From assembly GCF_040744945.1 (NCBI RefSeq), contig NZ_CP160453.1, forward strand, positions 4,340,001 to 4,404,000: a stretch of 64,000 bases of DNA, given 5' to 3'. The translations under genes and the position numbers were made by a program. Every line of letters begins with the position of its first letter. Within the stretch, counting starts at the first letter, position 1. Positions 1 to 9,252 of the stretch are shown here, one piece after another. Below the pieces are notes generated by a model. It did not search any database. It saw only the letters and a program-made list of their open reading frames with translations, and was not told the DNA's origin. This stretch comes from Saccharothrix sp. HUAS TT1 (GTDB lineage: Bacteria; Actinomycetota; Actinomycetes; Mycobacteriales; Pseudonocardiaceae).

Positions 1-653
1 CCGACTGGCGGCCGGACGCCGAGGTCCACGAGGTCAAGGAGCACTCGCTGGACCGCTTCACCCGCCAGTGGCGGGAGACGGAGGACCTGCTCGGCGCGCA
101 CGTCGGGCTCTACCAGGTGCACTCGCTGACGTCCGACAGCGGGCTGTTCGGCGACCTCGACCTGCTCGTCGCGCTCGGCGGGCTGCGGGACTCCGGGGTG
201 CGGCTCGGCTTCTCCACGTCCGGCCCGCGCCAGGCCGAAACGATCCGCCGGGCCCTGGAGCTGACCGTGGAGGGACGGCGGCTGTTCGACAGCGTCCAGT
301 CCACCTGGAACGTGCTGGAGACGTCGGCGGGACCGGCGCTGGCGTTCGCGCGGGACGCCGGCGCGGAGGTGTTCGTCAAGGAGGGCCTGGCCAACGGCAG
401 GCTGGCCGTCAACCCGCCGCCGCCCGTGCGCGAGCTGGCCGACCGGCACGGCGTGGGCGCGGACGCCATCGCGCTGGCCGCCGTCCGCGCGCAGCCGTGG
501 GCCGACGTGGTCCTGTCCGGGGCGGCGAGCGCGGACCAGCTGCACGCCAACCTCAAGGCGCAGCACGTCGAGCTGGACCCGGACGAGCTGGCCGACTGCG
601 CCGAACCCGCCGAGCGGTACTGGGCTACTCGGGCGTCGCTGGCTTGGGGGTGA
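1..653 (+). CDS. Aldo/keto reductase, 5'-truncated
   Basis: The frame is open from base 3 with no start codon, so the gene begins left of the window. About 216 C-terminal residues are visible. The segment LYQVHSL resembles the active-site His strand of the aldo/keto reductase barrel, and SGAASADQLHANL matches the C-terminal NADP(H)-binding segment of the family. The members are cytosolic NADPH-dependent oxidoreductases acting on carbonyl substrates; the substrate here cannot be told. The catalytic Asp, Tyr and Lys lie outside or cannot be placed. Its 3' end overlaps the convergent small membrane protein gene by 29 bases. Confidence 0.8.
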   Translation, partial: DWRPDAEVHEVKEHSLDRFTRQWRETEDLLGAHVGLYQVHSLTSDSGLFGDLDLLVALGGLRDSGVRLGFSTSGPRQAETIRRALELTVEGRRLFDSVQSTWNVLETSAGPALAFARDAGAEVFVKEGLANGRLAVNPPPPVRELADRHGVGADAIALAAVRAQPWADVVLSGAASADQLHANLKAQHVELDPDELADCAEPAERYWATRASLAWG

Positions 654-921
654 GCCGCACCCGGCCGGAGTCCAGGTCGAGCGGCCCGCGCGGCGGCGCG
701 GACGACTCCTCGTCCTCGCCCAGCATCAGCGACACCTGGCGCTGCTCCAGCTCGACGTGCTTGCCGCCCTGGAACAGGGTGGTGAACTCCTCCAGCACGG
801 TCGCGGACACGACCGGGTGACCCTTGCGCCGTCGCGCCCACCTCGACAGCTGCTCCCCGGTCGCCAGGCCCAGCAGCAGCAGGGCGAGGCCGGGGATCGA
901 CATCGCGAAGATCATGCCCAT
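625..921 (-). CDS. Small membrane protein, DUF6191-like
   Basis: This encodes 98 residues: one N-terminal membrane segment (about residues 4-22), then a basic patch (SRWARRRKG) and a hydrophilic tail ending in TPKPATPE. The layout resembles the short actinobacterial DUF6191 proteins; that assignment is from memory of the family and no function is known. I chose the ATG at 921, which overlaps the stop of the upstream Nudix gene by ten bases and so suggests translational coupling; the ATG two codons later is an alternative. The reading frame stays open further upstream, but that part is antisense-like noise over the Nudix gene. Confidence 0.6.
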   Translation of the reverse strand: MGMIFAMSIPGLALLLLGLATGEQLSRWARRRKGHPVVSATVLEEFTTLFQGGKHVELEQRQVSLMLGEDEESSAPPRGPLDLDSGRVRLTPKPATPE

Positions 922-1406
922 GTGAACCACTTCCGGATCAGGACCCGGCCGTCCGGCACGACCGGCCACCCCGGGTCTTCCGCTCTCGCCCGCACCTCGT
1001 CCAGCGCCATCCAGCCGCCCCAGGCCACCTCCTCCGGCTGGAGGGTGAACGGCCCGTCGCTGCGCGCTTCGTAAACGTGCGCGACGTAGCGGATGGTTCC
1101 GTCGACGAACGGCGTGCGGAACCGGAACTCCGGCGTCGCCGAGACGCCCAGCTCCTCGCCCAGCTCGCGCACCGCGCACTCGTCCGGCGTCTCACCCGCC
1201 GCGACGACGCCGCCGCACGTCGGGTCGTACAGCCCGGGGTAGACGTCCTTGGTCCCGGTACGCCGGTGCACGTACAGCCGCGTCCCGTCGAGCGAGCGCA
1301 CCACGATCACCGCGCACGCGTGCCACAAGCCCTCCGCGCGCATCCGGGCGCGCGTCGCCGTGCCGACGGGGGTGCCGTCGGGGTCCACCACCACCACTCG
1401 TTCCAC
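912..1406 (-). CDS. Nudix hydrolase
   Basis: This 164-residue protein has a complete Nudix box at residues 66-88: Gly66, Glu72, Arg80-Glu81, Glu84-Glu85 and Gly87 fit GX5EX7REUXEEXGU exactly. The box binds Mg2+ and positions hydrolysis of a nucleoside-diphosphate-linked compound. The upstream part (LWHACAVIVV, LYVHRRT) resembles the YfcD/isopentenyl-diphosphate-isomerase-like branch, whose substrates are poorly defined. It is probably cytosolic. Its stop overlaps the start of the small membrane protein gene, so the two are likely one transcript, divergent from the permease gene. Confidence 0.85.
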   Translation of the reverse strand: MERVVVVDPDGTPVGTATRARMRAEGLWHACAVIVVRSLDGTRLYVHRRTGTKDVYPGLYDPTCGGVVAAGETPDECAVRELGEELGVSATPEFRFRTPFVDGTIRYVAHVYEARSDGPFTLQPEEVAWGGWMALDEVRARAEDPGWPVVPDGRVLIRKWFTWA

Positions 1407-1423
1407 GGGAAGATCCTCCCCAG

Positions 1424-1443
1424 GTAGTACCGGCCGGTGCTAC
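1424..1443. promoter_or_regulatory. Near-perfect 20-bp palindrome, possible operator
   Basis: GTAGTACCGG is followed directly by CCGGTGCTAC; nine of ten base pairs match. It lies in the 104-bp divergent gap between the Nudix gene and the FtsX permease, where a repressor could control both. No regulator gene is adjacent, so function is inference. Confidence 0.3.
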
Positions 1444-1510
1444 CCCGGGCCGACGCCTGCCGACGTCCCCGCTTCCTACCGTCGTGGCGTTCGCGTCACG
1501 AGGAGGAGTT

Positions 1511-3988
1511 GTGCCCACATCCCTGCGGCTCGCGGTCGCCGAGTTCCGCAACCGGCCCGGCCGCGCCGTGCTGCCCGGTGTCGCCCTGGTCGTCGGCGTC
1601 GCCTGCCTGCTGGCGGCCCTGATGCTCAGCGACGCGATGGTCCGCGCCACGAACGACGGCACGCCCTCCGCGCCGGCCGGGGTGGACCTGGTGGTCCGCC
1701 CGCCGCTGCCCGGCTCCGACGCGGTCCTCGACCAGGCGACCGCCGACCGGGTGGCGCAGGTGGCCGGGGTGACGCTGGCGCAACCGATCCGCGAGGTCCG
1801 CGCCGACCTGCTGCTCGACGGTGGCCGGGCGAGCGGTCGCCGGGCCACCGCCGACGTCGAGCCGGACCGGGAGGACCTGCACCGCGTCCCGATCCTGGAG
1901 GGCCGTTCGCCCGGCTCGGACGGCGAGATCGCGGTCGACCGGGTCACCGCCCACGAGCACGGCCTGATGCCGGGCGCGGCGGTGCGGCTGGCCGACGCGG
2001 CGGGCAAGCCGCTGGACGTGGTGGTCCGGGGCGTCACCAAGCGCGGCTCGGTCGGCGAGGAGCCGCTGATCGTGGTCGGCGAGCGCCTGGCGGCCAAGCT
2101 CGGCGGCACGCCCCGGGTCGAGGCGCTGTACGTGGTCGGCGGCGACCGCGCCGCCGTGGCCCAGGCAGCGGGCGCGGACTTCCGGGTGGACACCAGGGCG
2201 GCCATCGCCGCGGAGCCCGCGGACAACAGCCTGGCCGCCGTGCTGCTGCCGTTCAGCATCCTGGCGCTGGCCACGTCGGTGTTCGTCGCCTCCGCGACCT
2301 ACCGCGCCGTCTACGCGCAGCGCCAGCGGCACACCGCCCTGCTGCGCTGCCTCGGCGCGCACCGAGGACCACTCGTCTGGGCGAACTTGCTCGAAGCTCT
2401 GCTCACCGGAGCGGTCGCGGGCGTGGTGGGCGCGGTGCTCGGCGGGTCCGTGGCCTGGCTGCTGGCCAGGCTGTTCGACGCCACCGGCCTGTCCGCGCTG
2501 CTCGGCGCGGTGGAGCTGAGCCCGCCGCTGCTGCCGACCACCGGCCAGCTGCTGATCGGCGTGGCCACTGCGGCCGCCCTGAGCGCGTTCGCCGCGGTCC
2601 GGCCCTCGCTGACCGCCGCCCGCATCCCACCCCTGGCGGCGCTGCGGACGTCCGAAGGCCAGACGCCGGACCAGGCCGTGGTGCGCCGTCGCCGGGTCTT
2701 CGGCGTCGTGCTGGTCGCCGCCGCCGCGGTCATGGCCGCGCTCGGCGTGCTGGCGGCCGGTTCGCTGGCGGCGATCTTCCTGGTCCTGTTCTCCGGCATC
2801 ACCGCGGTGTTCGGCCTGTTCGGCGTCCTCGGACCGGTCATCGTGCCCGCGCTGGGCCGGATCTTCGGCTCGGTCGCGAGCCGGTTCGGCGGCGCGCAGT
2901 GGAAGCTGGCCGCCGCCGAGGTGCGGCGGGTGCCGCAGCGGTCCGCGTCGGTGGCGATGCCGCTGCTCCTGGCCGCCGCCATGGTCACGTTCTTCGCCGT
3001 CACGGTCGGTTCGGCGCAGCGCATGGAGGACGAGTTCAGCAACGAGCCCCAGCCGGACGCCGTGGTGGCGGACGCGGGCGGGCGCGCGCTCGACGGCGGT
3101 GTCGGCGCGGCGGCCGAGCAGCCCGAGGCGGCGAGCACCGTCGTCCTGCACGGCGTCGAGGTCGACCAGCGCGACGGCGAGGGCTACGCGTTCCCGACGC
3201 TGGTCGTCGGCGCCGACCCCGACCGCCTGCGCGACTGGCTGGGCGGGCGGGGCGTCGGGGCCACCGACTTCACGACCGGCGCCGTGCTGCTCAACGAGTG
3301 GTACGCCGAGCGGTTCGGCGCGCGGCTCGGCGAGCCGTTCACCGTCCAGGGCCTGCCCGGCGGACCGCGCACGGCCACGTTCGTCGGCACGTTCACCGGC
3401 TCCCTGCTCGACGACGCCGACGTGGTGCTGCCCGACCCGGGGCTGGCCCCGGCGTCCAAGGTGCTGGTGGCGTTCAAGCCGGGCGCGGACCCGGCGGCCT
3501 ACCAGCGGGGCGTGCGGGCCGCCCTGGCCGACGCGCCCACCGTCCTGGTGAAGACCAGGGCCGAGACCAGCGCCGAGAACCAGCGCTACCTCGACCTGGG
3601 CATCGTGCTGCTGATGGTGCTGCTGGGGCTGTCCGTCGCGGTCGCGGTGACCGGGATCGGGACCGCGTTGACGATCTCCGTGCAGGAGCGCCGCAAGGAG
3701 CTGGCGCTGCGCCGCGCGCTCGGCGTCACCAAGGGCGGCATCCAGGGCGGCGTGGTGGCCGAAGCGGTGCTGTTGTCGCTGGTCGGCGTGCTGGGCGGCG
3801 GTGTGTTCGGCCTGGTCTACGCGGAGCTGGCGCTGGCCGCCGTCGGCGTGTTCGCCTGGCCCACCGCAGCCGTGCTCCCGCTGCTGGTCGGTGGCGCGGG
3901 CGTGGTGGTCCTGGCGGTGCTCGCGGCGTTCGGCCCGGCCCGCGGCGCGGCCCGGATCAGGCCGGCCGCCGGACTCGCCGCCGGCTGA
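1511..3988 (+). CDS. ABC transporter permease, FtsX/MacB type
   Basis: This is an 825-residue inner-membrane protein. I chose the GTG at 1511 because AGGAGGAG lies just upstream (1501-1508); an in-frame ATG at 1484 has no such site. After one N-terminal membrane helix comes a large extracytoplasmic region, then FtsX modules at about residues 241-320 and 694-768. The second carries the typical coupling sequence ERRKELALRRALGVTKG, which contacts the ATPase. Such permeases work with a LolD/MacB-type ATPase to move lipids, peptides or lipoproteins, or as mechanotransmitters. No ATPase gene is visible here, so it must lie outside the window or elsewhere. Confidence 0.85.
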   Translation: MPTSLRLAVAEFRNRPGRAVLPGVALVVGVACLLAALMLSDAMVRATNDGTPSAPAGVDLVVRPPLPGSDAVLDQATADRVAQVAGVTLAQPIREVRADLLLDGGRASGRRATADVEPDREDLHRVPILEGRSPGSDGEIAVDRVTAHEHGLMPGAAVRLADAAGKPLDVVVRGVTKRGSVGEEPLIVVGERLAAKLGGTPRVEALYVVGGDRAAVAQAAGADFRVDTRAAIAAEPADNSLAAVLLPFSILALATSVFVASATYRAVYAQRQRHTALLRCLGAHRGPLVWANLLEALLTGAVAGVVGAVLGGSVAWLLARLFDATGLSALLGAVELSPPLLPTTGQLLIGVATAAALSAFAAVRPSLTAARIPPLAALRTSEGQTPDQAVVRRRRVFGVVLVAAAAVMAALGVLAAGSLAAIFLVLFSGITAVFGLFGVLGPVIVPALGRIFGSVASRFGGAQWKLAAAEVRRVPQRSASVAMPLLLAAAMVTFFAVTVGSAQRMEDEFSNEPQPDAVVADAGGRALDGGVGAAAEQPEAASTVVLHGVEVDQRDGEGYAFPTLVVGADPDRLRDWLGGRGVGATDFTTGAVLLNEWYAERFGARLGEPFTVQGLPGGPRTATFVGTFTGSLLDDADVVLPDPGLAPASKVLVAFKPGADPAAYQRGVRAALADAPTVLVKTRAETSAENQRYLDLGIVLLMVLLGLSVAVAVTGIGTALTISVQERRKELALRRALGVTKGGIQGGVVAEAVLLSLVGVLGGGVFGLVYAELALAAVGVFAWPTAAVLPLLVGGAGVVVLAVLAAFGPARGAARIRPAAGLAAG

Positions 3989-4028
3989 AACGTGACCTTC
4001 GTCCGGGCGGTGCGCGGGTGGTTGGTCG

Positions 4029-4034
4029 TAGGCT
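4029..4034 (+). promoter_or_regulatory. Candidate -10 of dop (TAGGCT), leaderless layout
   Basis: TAGGCT ends six bases before the dop ATG. The short gap would place transcription initiation at or beside the start codon. No convincing -35 was found. Confidence 0.4.
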
Positions 4035-4040
4035 GGAGCC

Positions 4041-5534
4041 ATGCGGCGGATCATGGGAACCGAAGTCGAGTACGGCATCTCGGTGCCGGGTGACGCGACG
4101 GCGAACCCGGTGCTCACCTCGACACAGGTGGTGCTCGCCTACGCGGCCGCCGCCGACATACCGCGGGCCCGCCGGGCGCGCTGGGACTACGAGGTCGAAT
4201 CGCCGCTGCGCGACGCGCGCGGCTTCGACCTCGGCGCCCCCGGCGGCCACCCGGGCGACAACGACGTCGAGGACCTCGGCGCGGCCAACGTCATCCTCAC
4301 CAACGGCGCGCGCCTCTACGTCGACCACGCCCACCCCGAGTACTCCGCGCCCGAGGTCACCAACGCGCGCGACGCGGTGATCTGGGACAAGGCGGGGGAG
4401 CGGGTGATGGAGGAGGCCGCGATGCGCGCGGCCACCGTGCCCGGCCAGCCCCGGCTCCAGCTGTACAAGAACAACGTGGACGGCAAGGGCGCCAGCTACG
4501 GCACCCACGAGAACTACCTGATGCAGCGCAGCACGCCGTTCACCGCCGTGATCGCCGGGCTCACGCCGTTCTTCGTGTCCCGCCAGGTCGTGGTCGGCTC
4601 CGGCCGGGTCGGCATCGGCGCGGCGGGCGAGGAGGCCGGCTACCAGCTGTCCCAGCGCTCGGACTACATCGAGGTCGAGGTCGGCCTGGAGACCACGCTC
4701 AAGCGCGGCATCATCAACACCCGCGACGAGCCGCACGCCGACGCGGACAAGTACCGCCGGCTGCACGTGATCATCGGCGACGCCAACCTCGCCGAGTACT
4801 CCACCTACCTCAAGTGCGGCGCCACGTCGCTGGTGCTCGACATGATCGAGGCCGGCCGCCGGTTCGACGACCTGCGGCTGCAGGAGCCGGTCCGCGCGGT
4901 GCACCAGATCAGCCACGACCCGACGCTGAAGACCAGGGTGGAGCTGACCAACGGGCGCAAGGTCACCGGGCTCGACCTCCAGTTCGCCTACCACGAGCGC
5001 GCCGCCGCGTTCGTGGAGCAGGAGGGCTACGGCGACCGGGACGTGCTGCGCGTGTGGGGCGAGGTGCTGGACGCGCTGGCCCGCGACCCGCAGGAGTGCG
5101 CCGACCGGCTCGACTGGGTGGCGAAGCTGCGGTTGCTCGAAGGTTATCGCGCCCGGGACGGCCTGGCCTGGGGCTCGCCCCGGCTGTCGCTGGTCGACCT
5201 GCAGTACTCCGACGTGCGGCTGGACAAGGGCCTGTACAACCGGCTGGTGGCCCGCGGCTCGATGAAGCGCCTGGTCGGCGAGGAGGAGGTGCGCGCGGCC
5301 GTCCTCGCGCCGCCGGAGGACACCCGCGCCTACTTCCGCGGCCGCTGCCTGGAGCGCTACCCCACTTCGGTGGCCGCCGCGTCGTGGGATTCGGTGATCT
5401 TCGACCTCGGTCGGGAATCACTCGTTCGGATTCCCACCCTGGAACCGCTGCGCGGCACGAAAGCCCACGTCGGAGCCCTGTTGGAAGCCTCCGACACAGC
5501 CGAGCAACTGGTGGAGGCGCTGACCCGGGGCTGA
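4041..5534 (+). CDS. dop: Dop, Pup deamidase/depupylase
   Basis: This 497-residue protein is collinear with mycobacterial Dop. The N-terminal GTEVEYG carries the Mg-ATP-binding Glu. [11 protein letters not shown] contains the catalytic Asp (residue 95). [34 protein letters not shown] and [19 protein letters not shown] are family signatures, and the Dop-specific loop missing from PafA is present near residues 37-80. The family deamidates Pup-Gln to Pup-Glu and cleaves Pup from substrates. Because Pup here already ends in Glu, depupylation is the likely main job. It heads the dop-pup-prcB-prcA cluster in the cytosol. The start follows a TAGGCT box and no Shine-Dalgarno sequence, suggesting a leaderless message. 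Confidence 0.97.
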   Translation: MRRIMGTEVEYGISVPGDATANPVLTSTQVVLAYAAAADIPRARRARWDYEVESPLRDARGFDLGAPGGHPGDNDVEDLGAANVILTNGARLYVDHAHPEYSAPEVTNARDAVIWDKAGERVMEEAAMRAATVPGQPRLQLYKNNVDGKGASYGTHENYLMQRSTPFTAVIAGLTPFFVSRQVVVGSGRVGIGAAGEEAGYQLSQRSDYIEVEVGLETTLKRGIINTRDEPHADADKYRRLHVIIGDANLAEYSTYLKCGATSLVLDMIEAGRRFDDLRLQEPVRAVHQISHDPTLKTRVELTNGRKVTGLDLQFAYHERAAAFVEQEGYGDRDVLRVWGEVLDALARDPQECADRLDWVAKLRLLEGYRARDGLAWGSPRLSLVDLQYSDVRLDKGLYNRLVARGSMKRLVGEEEVRAAVLAPPEDTRAYFRGRCLERYPTSVAAASWDSVIFDLGRESLVRIPTLEPLRGTKAHVGALLEASDTAEQLVEALTRG

Positions 5535-5618
5535 TCAACAGACCCGAGTGGCAGGCGCAGTTCGTCGTACCTCGTGGGTAGGCTTTAACTCGCAGGACCC
5601 GAAGACCGGGAGGTCGAC

Positions 5619-5813
5619 ATGGCCCAGGAACAGGTTCAGCGCCAAGGCGGCGGTGACGGCGACGAGAACGGCGACGGCGCGGCGGGCGCCGGTCAGGAAC
5701 GCCGGGAGAAGCTCGGCGAGGACGTCGACGCCATCCTCGACGAGATCGACGACGTCCTGGAGGAGAACGCCGAGGACTTCGTCCGCGCGTACGTGCAAAA
5801 GGGCGGCGAGTAA
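5619..5813 (+). CDS. pup: Pup, prokaryotic ubiquitin-like modifier
   Basis: This 64-residue disordered protein starts after GGGAGG. The Gly/Asp-rich N-terminal half is expected to thread into the proteasomal ATPase. The helical segment [20 protein letters not shown] would bind the ATPase coiled coil and PafA. It ends in YVQKGGE, so the C-terminal residue is Glu, the ligatable form, and needs no deamidation. PafA couples that Glu to substrate lysines. The gene sits 84 bp after dop and 34 bp before prcB, as in other actinobacteria, and was recognised by context and the GG-Glu terminus. Confidence 0.97.
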   Translation: MAQEQVQRQGGGDGDENGDGAAGAGQERREKLGEDVDAILDEIDDVLEENAEDFVRAYVQKGGE

Positions 5814-5847
5814 GAAGCCGCCGGCGGGACAGGAGAGAAACCCACAC

Positions 5848-6696
5848 ATGGACCACAGCTCGACCGGGCACTACCCGGCCGCGTCGCTGCCCCCGGCCTA
5901 CCTCAGGCCGGGGTCGTCGTCGTTCACCGATTTCCTCCGCGCCCAGGCACCCGAACTGCTGCCGTCGAGCCGCAAGCTCCCCGAGGGCAGCGCGGTGCAG
6001 GCTCCGCACGGCACCACCATCGTCGCCCTGACCTTCAAGGGCGGCGTGGTGATCGCGGGCGACCGGCGCGCCACGATGGGCAACGTGATCGCCCAGCGCG
6101 ACATGAAGAAGGTCTTCGTCACCGACGACTACTCGGCGGTGGGCATCGCGGGCACGGCGGGCATCGCGGTCGAGATCGTCCGGCTCTACGCGGTCGAGCT
6201 CCGGCACTACGAGAAGATCGAGGGCGTCTCGCTGTCGCTGGACGGCAAGGCGAACCGGCTCTCCGCGATGATCAAGGGCAACCTGGACGCCGCGCTGGCG
6301 GGCCTCGCGGTCGTGCCGCTGTTCGCGGGCTTCGACACCGACGCGCCCGACCCGGAGCGCGCGGGCCGCATCATCTCCTACGACGTGACCGGCGGGCGGT
6401 ACGAGGAGTCGCAGGGCTACCAGGCCGTCGGCTCCGGTTCGCTGTTCGCGAAGTCGGCGCTGAAGAAGCTGTACGACCCCGACGCGGAAGCGGAGCGGGC
6501 CGTCCGGACCGCGATCGAGGCGCTGTACGACGCGGCCGACGACGACTCGGGCACCGGCGGGCCGGACGTGATCCGCAAGATCTACCCGGTCGTCGTGACG
6601 ATCACCGCCGACGGTGCGGCGCACCTGCCCGACGAGGAGACGGCCGCGCTCGCCGAGGCGGTCGTCGAGGGCCGCAAGGCCCGGCCGTCGGGCTGA
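5848..6696 (+). CDS. prcB: 20S proteasome beta subunit PrcB
   Basis: This is a 282-residue Ntn-hydrolase. I chose the ATG at 5848, preceded by AGGAGA. Residues 1-55 are the propeptide. Thr56 in [13 protein letters not shown] becomes the N-terminal nucleophile after autocleavage, and GDRRATMGN follows as in the family. It assembles with PrcA into the alpha7-beta7-beta7-alpha7 core that degrades pupylated proteins. Length and propeptide size match mycobacterial PrcB. It is co-directional with pup and prcA in one likely operon. Confidence 0.96.
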   Translation: MDHSSTGHYPAASLPPAYLRPGSSSFTDFLRAQAPELLPSSRKLPEGSAVQAPHGTTIVALTFKGGVVIAGDRRATMGNVIAQRDMKKVFVTDDYSAVGIAGTAGIAVEIVRLYAVELRHYEKIEGVSLSLDGKANRLSAMIKGNLDAALAGLAVVPLFAGFDTDAPDPERAGRIISYDVTGGRYEESQGYQAVGSGSLFAKSALKKLYDPDAEAERAVRTAIEALYDAADDDSGTGGPDVIRKIYPVVVTITADGAAHLPDEETAALAEAVVEGRKARPSG

Positions 6697-6751
6697 GCGC
6701 CGTGCCGACCCCGATCCCCACCCGCATCCGCCGAGCCCGGGAGCCGCACCA

Positions 6752-7564
6752 GTGACGATGCCGTTGTACGCCTCACCCGAGCAGATCCTCCGCGACCGCG
6801 CGGAGTACGCGCGGAAGGGCATCGCCCGAGGCCGGAGCGTCGTCGTGCTCCGGTACGCCGACGGCGTGCTGTTCGTGGCGGAGAACCCGTCCGCCACCCT
6901 GCACAAGGTGTCCGAGATCTACGACCGAATCGCGTTCGCCGCGGTCGGCCGCTACAGCGAGTTCGAGAACCTGCGGCAGGCGGGCATCCGGTTCGCCGAC
7001 ATCCGCGGGTACCAGAACGACCCGCGCGACGTGACCGGGCGGTCGCTGGCCAACGTCTACGCGCAGACGCTGGGCTCGATCTTCGCCGAGCAGATCAAGC
7101 CGCTGGAGGTGGAGATCTGCGTGGCCGAGGTCGGCACCGCGCCCGAGCAGGACACGCTGTACCGGCTCACCTACGACGGCTCGATCGTCGAGGAGCCGCA
7201 GTACGTGGTGATGGGCGGCCAGGCCGAGGCCACCGGCACCGCGCTGAAGGACGCCTACACCGAGTCCCAGCCCCTGGCCGACGCCGTCCGCACGGCGGTG
7301 AAGGCCCTGAGCGCGGGCAGCACCACCACCGGCAACGGCAAGCCGGACCTGCTGGACCGCGGCAAGCTGGAGGTCGCGGTCCTGGAGCGTTCCCGGCCGC
7401 GGCGCGCGTTCCGCCGCATCGCGGGCGCCGCGCTGGCGGCCCTGCTCCCCGGCGACGACCCGGCGCCGGCCGAGGCGGCCGAAGCCGAGGAGCCGTCCGC
7501 CGAGGGCGGCGGGAAGAAGCCCGCGTCGGACGCGAACCTGCCGCCGAACGACGACAAGGCGTAG
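6752..7564 (+). CDS. prcA: 20S proteasome alpha subunit PrcA
   Basis: This 270-residue alpha-type subunit carries [20 protein letters not shown], the N-terminal gate and H0 helix region, and [14 protein letters not shown] and [10 protein letters not shown] as in mycobacterial PrcA. The GTG at 6752 is chosen because GGGAG lies eight bases upstream; the ATG two codons later is equally plausible. It forms the outer rings, gates entry and docks the ATPase. The C-terminal 40 residues are a charged Ala/Glu/Pro-rich tail likely to be disordered. A strong hairpin terminator follows. Confidence 0.95.
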   Translation: MTMPLYASPEQILRDRAEYARKGIARGRSVVVLRYADGVLFVAENPSATLHKVSEIYDRIAFAAVGRYSEFENLRQAGIRFADIRGYQNDPRDVTGRSLANVYAQTLGSIFAEQIKPLEVEICVAEVGTAPEQDTLYRLTYDGSIVEEPQYVVMGGQAEATGTALKDAYTESQPLADAVRTAVKALSAGSTTTGNGKPDLLDRGKLEVAVLERSRPRRAFRRIAGAALAALLPGDDPAPAEAAEAEEPSAEGGGKKPASDANLPPNDDKA

Positions 7565-7578
7565 GTCCCACCCGACCG

Positions 7579-7612
7579 CGAAGGCCCCCGGTGATCCCAC
7601 CGGGGGCCTTCG
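7579..7612. terminator. Terminator hairpin after prcA
   Basis: A perfect 15-bp stem (7579-7593 with 7598-7612) closes a four-base loop, 15 bases after the prcA stop. There is no T-run, as is usual in high-GC actinobacteria. It may also serve the convergent PAP2-kinase gene. Confidence 0.75.
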
Positions 7613-7737
7613 CCGTGCCCGGAGGCGTCCCTCCTGCTCGCAGCACACCCGGGTCCGCGCGAACAGCGTGAACCCGGTCGAGCAGCGATGGGTCGTCCAG
7701 CGCGGGCACCCCGTGGCTCACCGTTGACGGGGCACCC

Positions 7738-9159
7738 TCACCCCTGGGGTCGGTAGACGGCGAGGGCGGCGGGCCGGGCCCGGAACTCGAAGCGGGAGCC
7801 GGTCGGCCCGACCTCGCCGTCGGTCGCGATCGCCACCGCGCCGTCGAGCAGCCGCACGTCCAGCCACCGCGTCTCCAGGTGCCGGTACGTCCGGCTGCGG
7901 TGCAGGGAGCCCAGCAGCGCGCCGGCGAAGAACCGGGCGCGGGAGAACCGGGTGTCCGCGCGGATGTACCGGACGTCCATCAGGCCCGCGTCCAGCGCGG
8001 GCCGCATGGTCGGCGCGAACCCCTTCGGCCGGTACGGGCCGTTGCCGACGAACAGCATCCACACCAGCTGCGGCTCGCCGTTCAGCTCCACCCGCATGGG
8101 CCGCGACGTGCGCAGCACCGAGGCCAGCGCGATCGCCGCCGCCGGCCACTTGCCCCACCGGTCCTGCAACTGCTCCCGCAGCCGCACCATGTCGGGGTAG
8201 CCGCCCAGGCTCGCGGTGTTGACGAACCAGCGCGGCCCGTCGCCGTCCACGGACACCGCGGCCAGGTCGACCAGCACGCCGTCGCCGTCCGCGGTCGCCC
8301 GCGCCGCGTCGTCCAGCCCCCGCACGCCGACGTCGCGCGCGAAGTGGTTCAGCGTCCCGGCGGGCACCAGCACGAGCGGCAGCCGGTGCGCCGCCGCCAG
8401 CGCCGCGACCGCCGCCACCGACCCGTCACCGCCGGCCACGCCGAGCGCCTGCGGAGCGTGGTCCTCGATCACCGTGTCGAGGTCTTCGATTCCCACGAAC
8501 GTGGCTTTCGGCCACTCCTGGGCCAACGCCCCGGTCGGGTCCGCGCCGCCCAGCCCGGCGCTCGGGTTCACCACGACCACCAGGCCCTCGCCGTCGACCA
8601 GCGGCTCCAGCTCCCGGTGCTCCCGCGCCGACGCGGCCTCGGTCCGCCCCAGCGGCCACCAGCGCCTGGTCACCAGGCCCGCGCTGACCCCGATCGCGGC
8701 GCCCGCGACCACGTCCGACGGCCAGTGCACGCCGGTGTGCACCCGCGAGTACGCCACCGCCGCCGCGACCGGCGCGACCACCGCCGCCAGCGCGGGCGAC
8801 TCCATCGCCAACGCCGTGGTGAACGCCGCCGCCGACGCCGAGTGCCCGGACGGGAACGACGACGACGTGGGCCGCTTGGTCAGCCGCCGGCCCGGCGTCA
8901 GCAGGTCCGCGGCGGGCCGGCGGCGCGGGAACAGGCGCTTGGCCACCAGGCTCGAACCGAAGCTCGCGCCCGCGATGGCCGCCACCCCGCGCAGCGCCGC
9001 GCGCCTGGTCACGCCCTTGCGGACGGCCAGCACGCCGGCCACCGCGAACCACAGCGCGCTGTGGTTCGCGGCGCGCGACAACTTCTTCATCCCGCGGTCG
9101 GCGGACGGGGCGCGCAACGCCCCGGAACGCCGCATCAGGGCCTGGTCCAGGCGGTTCAC
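7738..9159 (-). CDS. PAP2 phosphatase fused to diacylglycerol/sphingosine-type lipid kinase
   Basis: This 473-residue fusion has an N-terminal PAP2 (type 2 phosphatidate phosphatase) domain (about residues 20-160) with all three motifs: KRLFPRRRP, PSGH and SRVHTGVHWPSD, the two His being catalytic. The C-terminal DAGK domain carries VVVNPSAGLGG, GGDGS and PAGTLNHFARD, the nucleotide-binding signatures. It probably dephosphorylates and phosphorylates membrane lipids; the exact lipids are unknown. PAP2 membrane helices place it in the inner membrane. The start is uncertain: GTG at 9159 is chosen, GTG at 9171 also fits. It runs opposite to and interrupts the expected prcA-pafA neighbourhood. Confidence 0.88.
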   Translation of the reverse strand: MNRLDQALMRRSGALRAPSADRGMKKLSRAANHSALWFAVAGVLAVRKGVTRRAALRGVAAIAGASFGSSLVAKRLFPRRRPAADLLTPGRRLTKRPTSSSFPSGHSASAAAFTTALAMESPALAAVVAPVAAAVAYSRVHTGVHWPSDVVAGAAIGVSAGLVTRRWWPLGRTEAASAREHRELEPLVDGEGLVVVVNPSAGLGGADPTGALAQEWPKATFVGIEDLDTVIEDHAPQALGVAGGDGSVAAVAALAAAHRLPLVLVPAGTLNHFARDVGVRGLDDAARATADGDGVLVDLAAVSVDGDGPRWFVNTASLGGYPDMVRLREQLQDRWGKWPAAAIALASVLRTSRPMRVELNGEPQLVWMLFVGNGPYRPKGFAPTMRPALDAGLMDVRYIRADTRFSRARFFAGALLGSLHRSRTYRHLETRWLDVRLLDGAVAIATDGEVGPTGSRFEFRARPAALAVYRPQG

Positions 9160-9240
9160 TCGTCGGAGCACGACAGGAACGTTATCCGCGAAATCGGCGC
9201 GACGCCCGATTGGATCACTGATGAAAGCGCCGAATGCGCC

Positions 9241-9246
9241 TACTGT
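9241..9246 (+). promoter_or_regulatory. Candidate -10 of pafA (TACTGT), leaderless layout
   Basis: TACTGT ends six bases before the pafA ATG. GAGGG lies within that gap, but it is too close to the ATG to act as a normal ribosome binding site. Confidence 0.4.
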
Positions 9247-9252
9247 TGAGGG

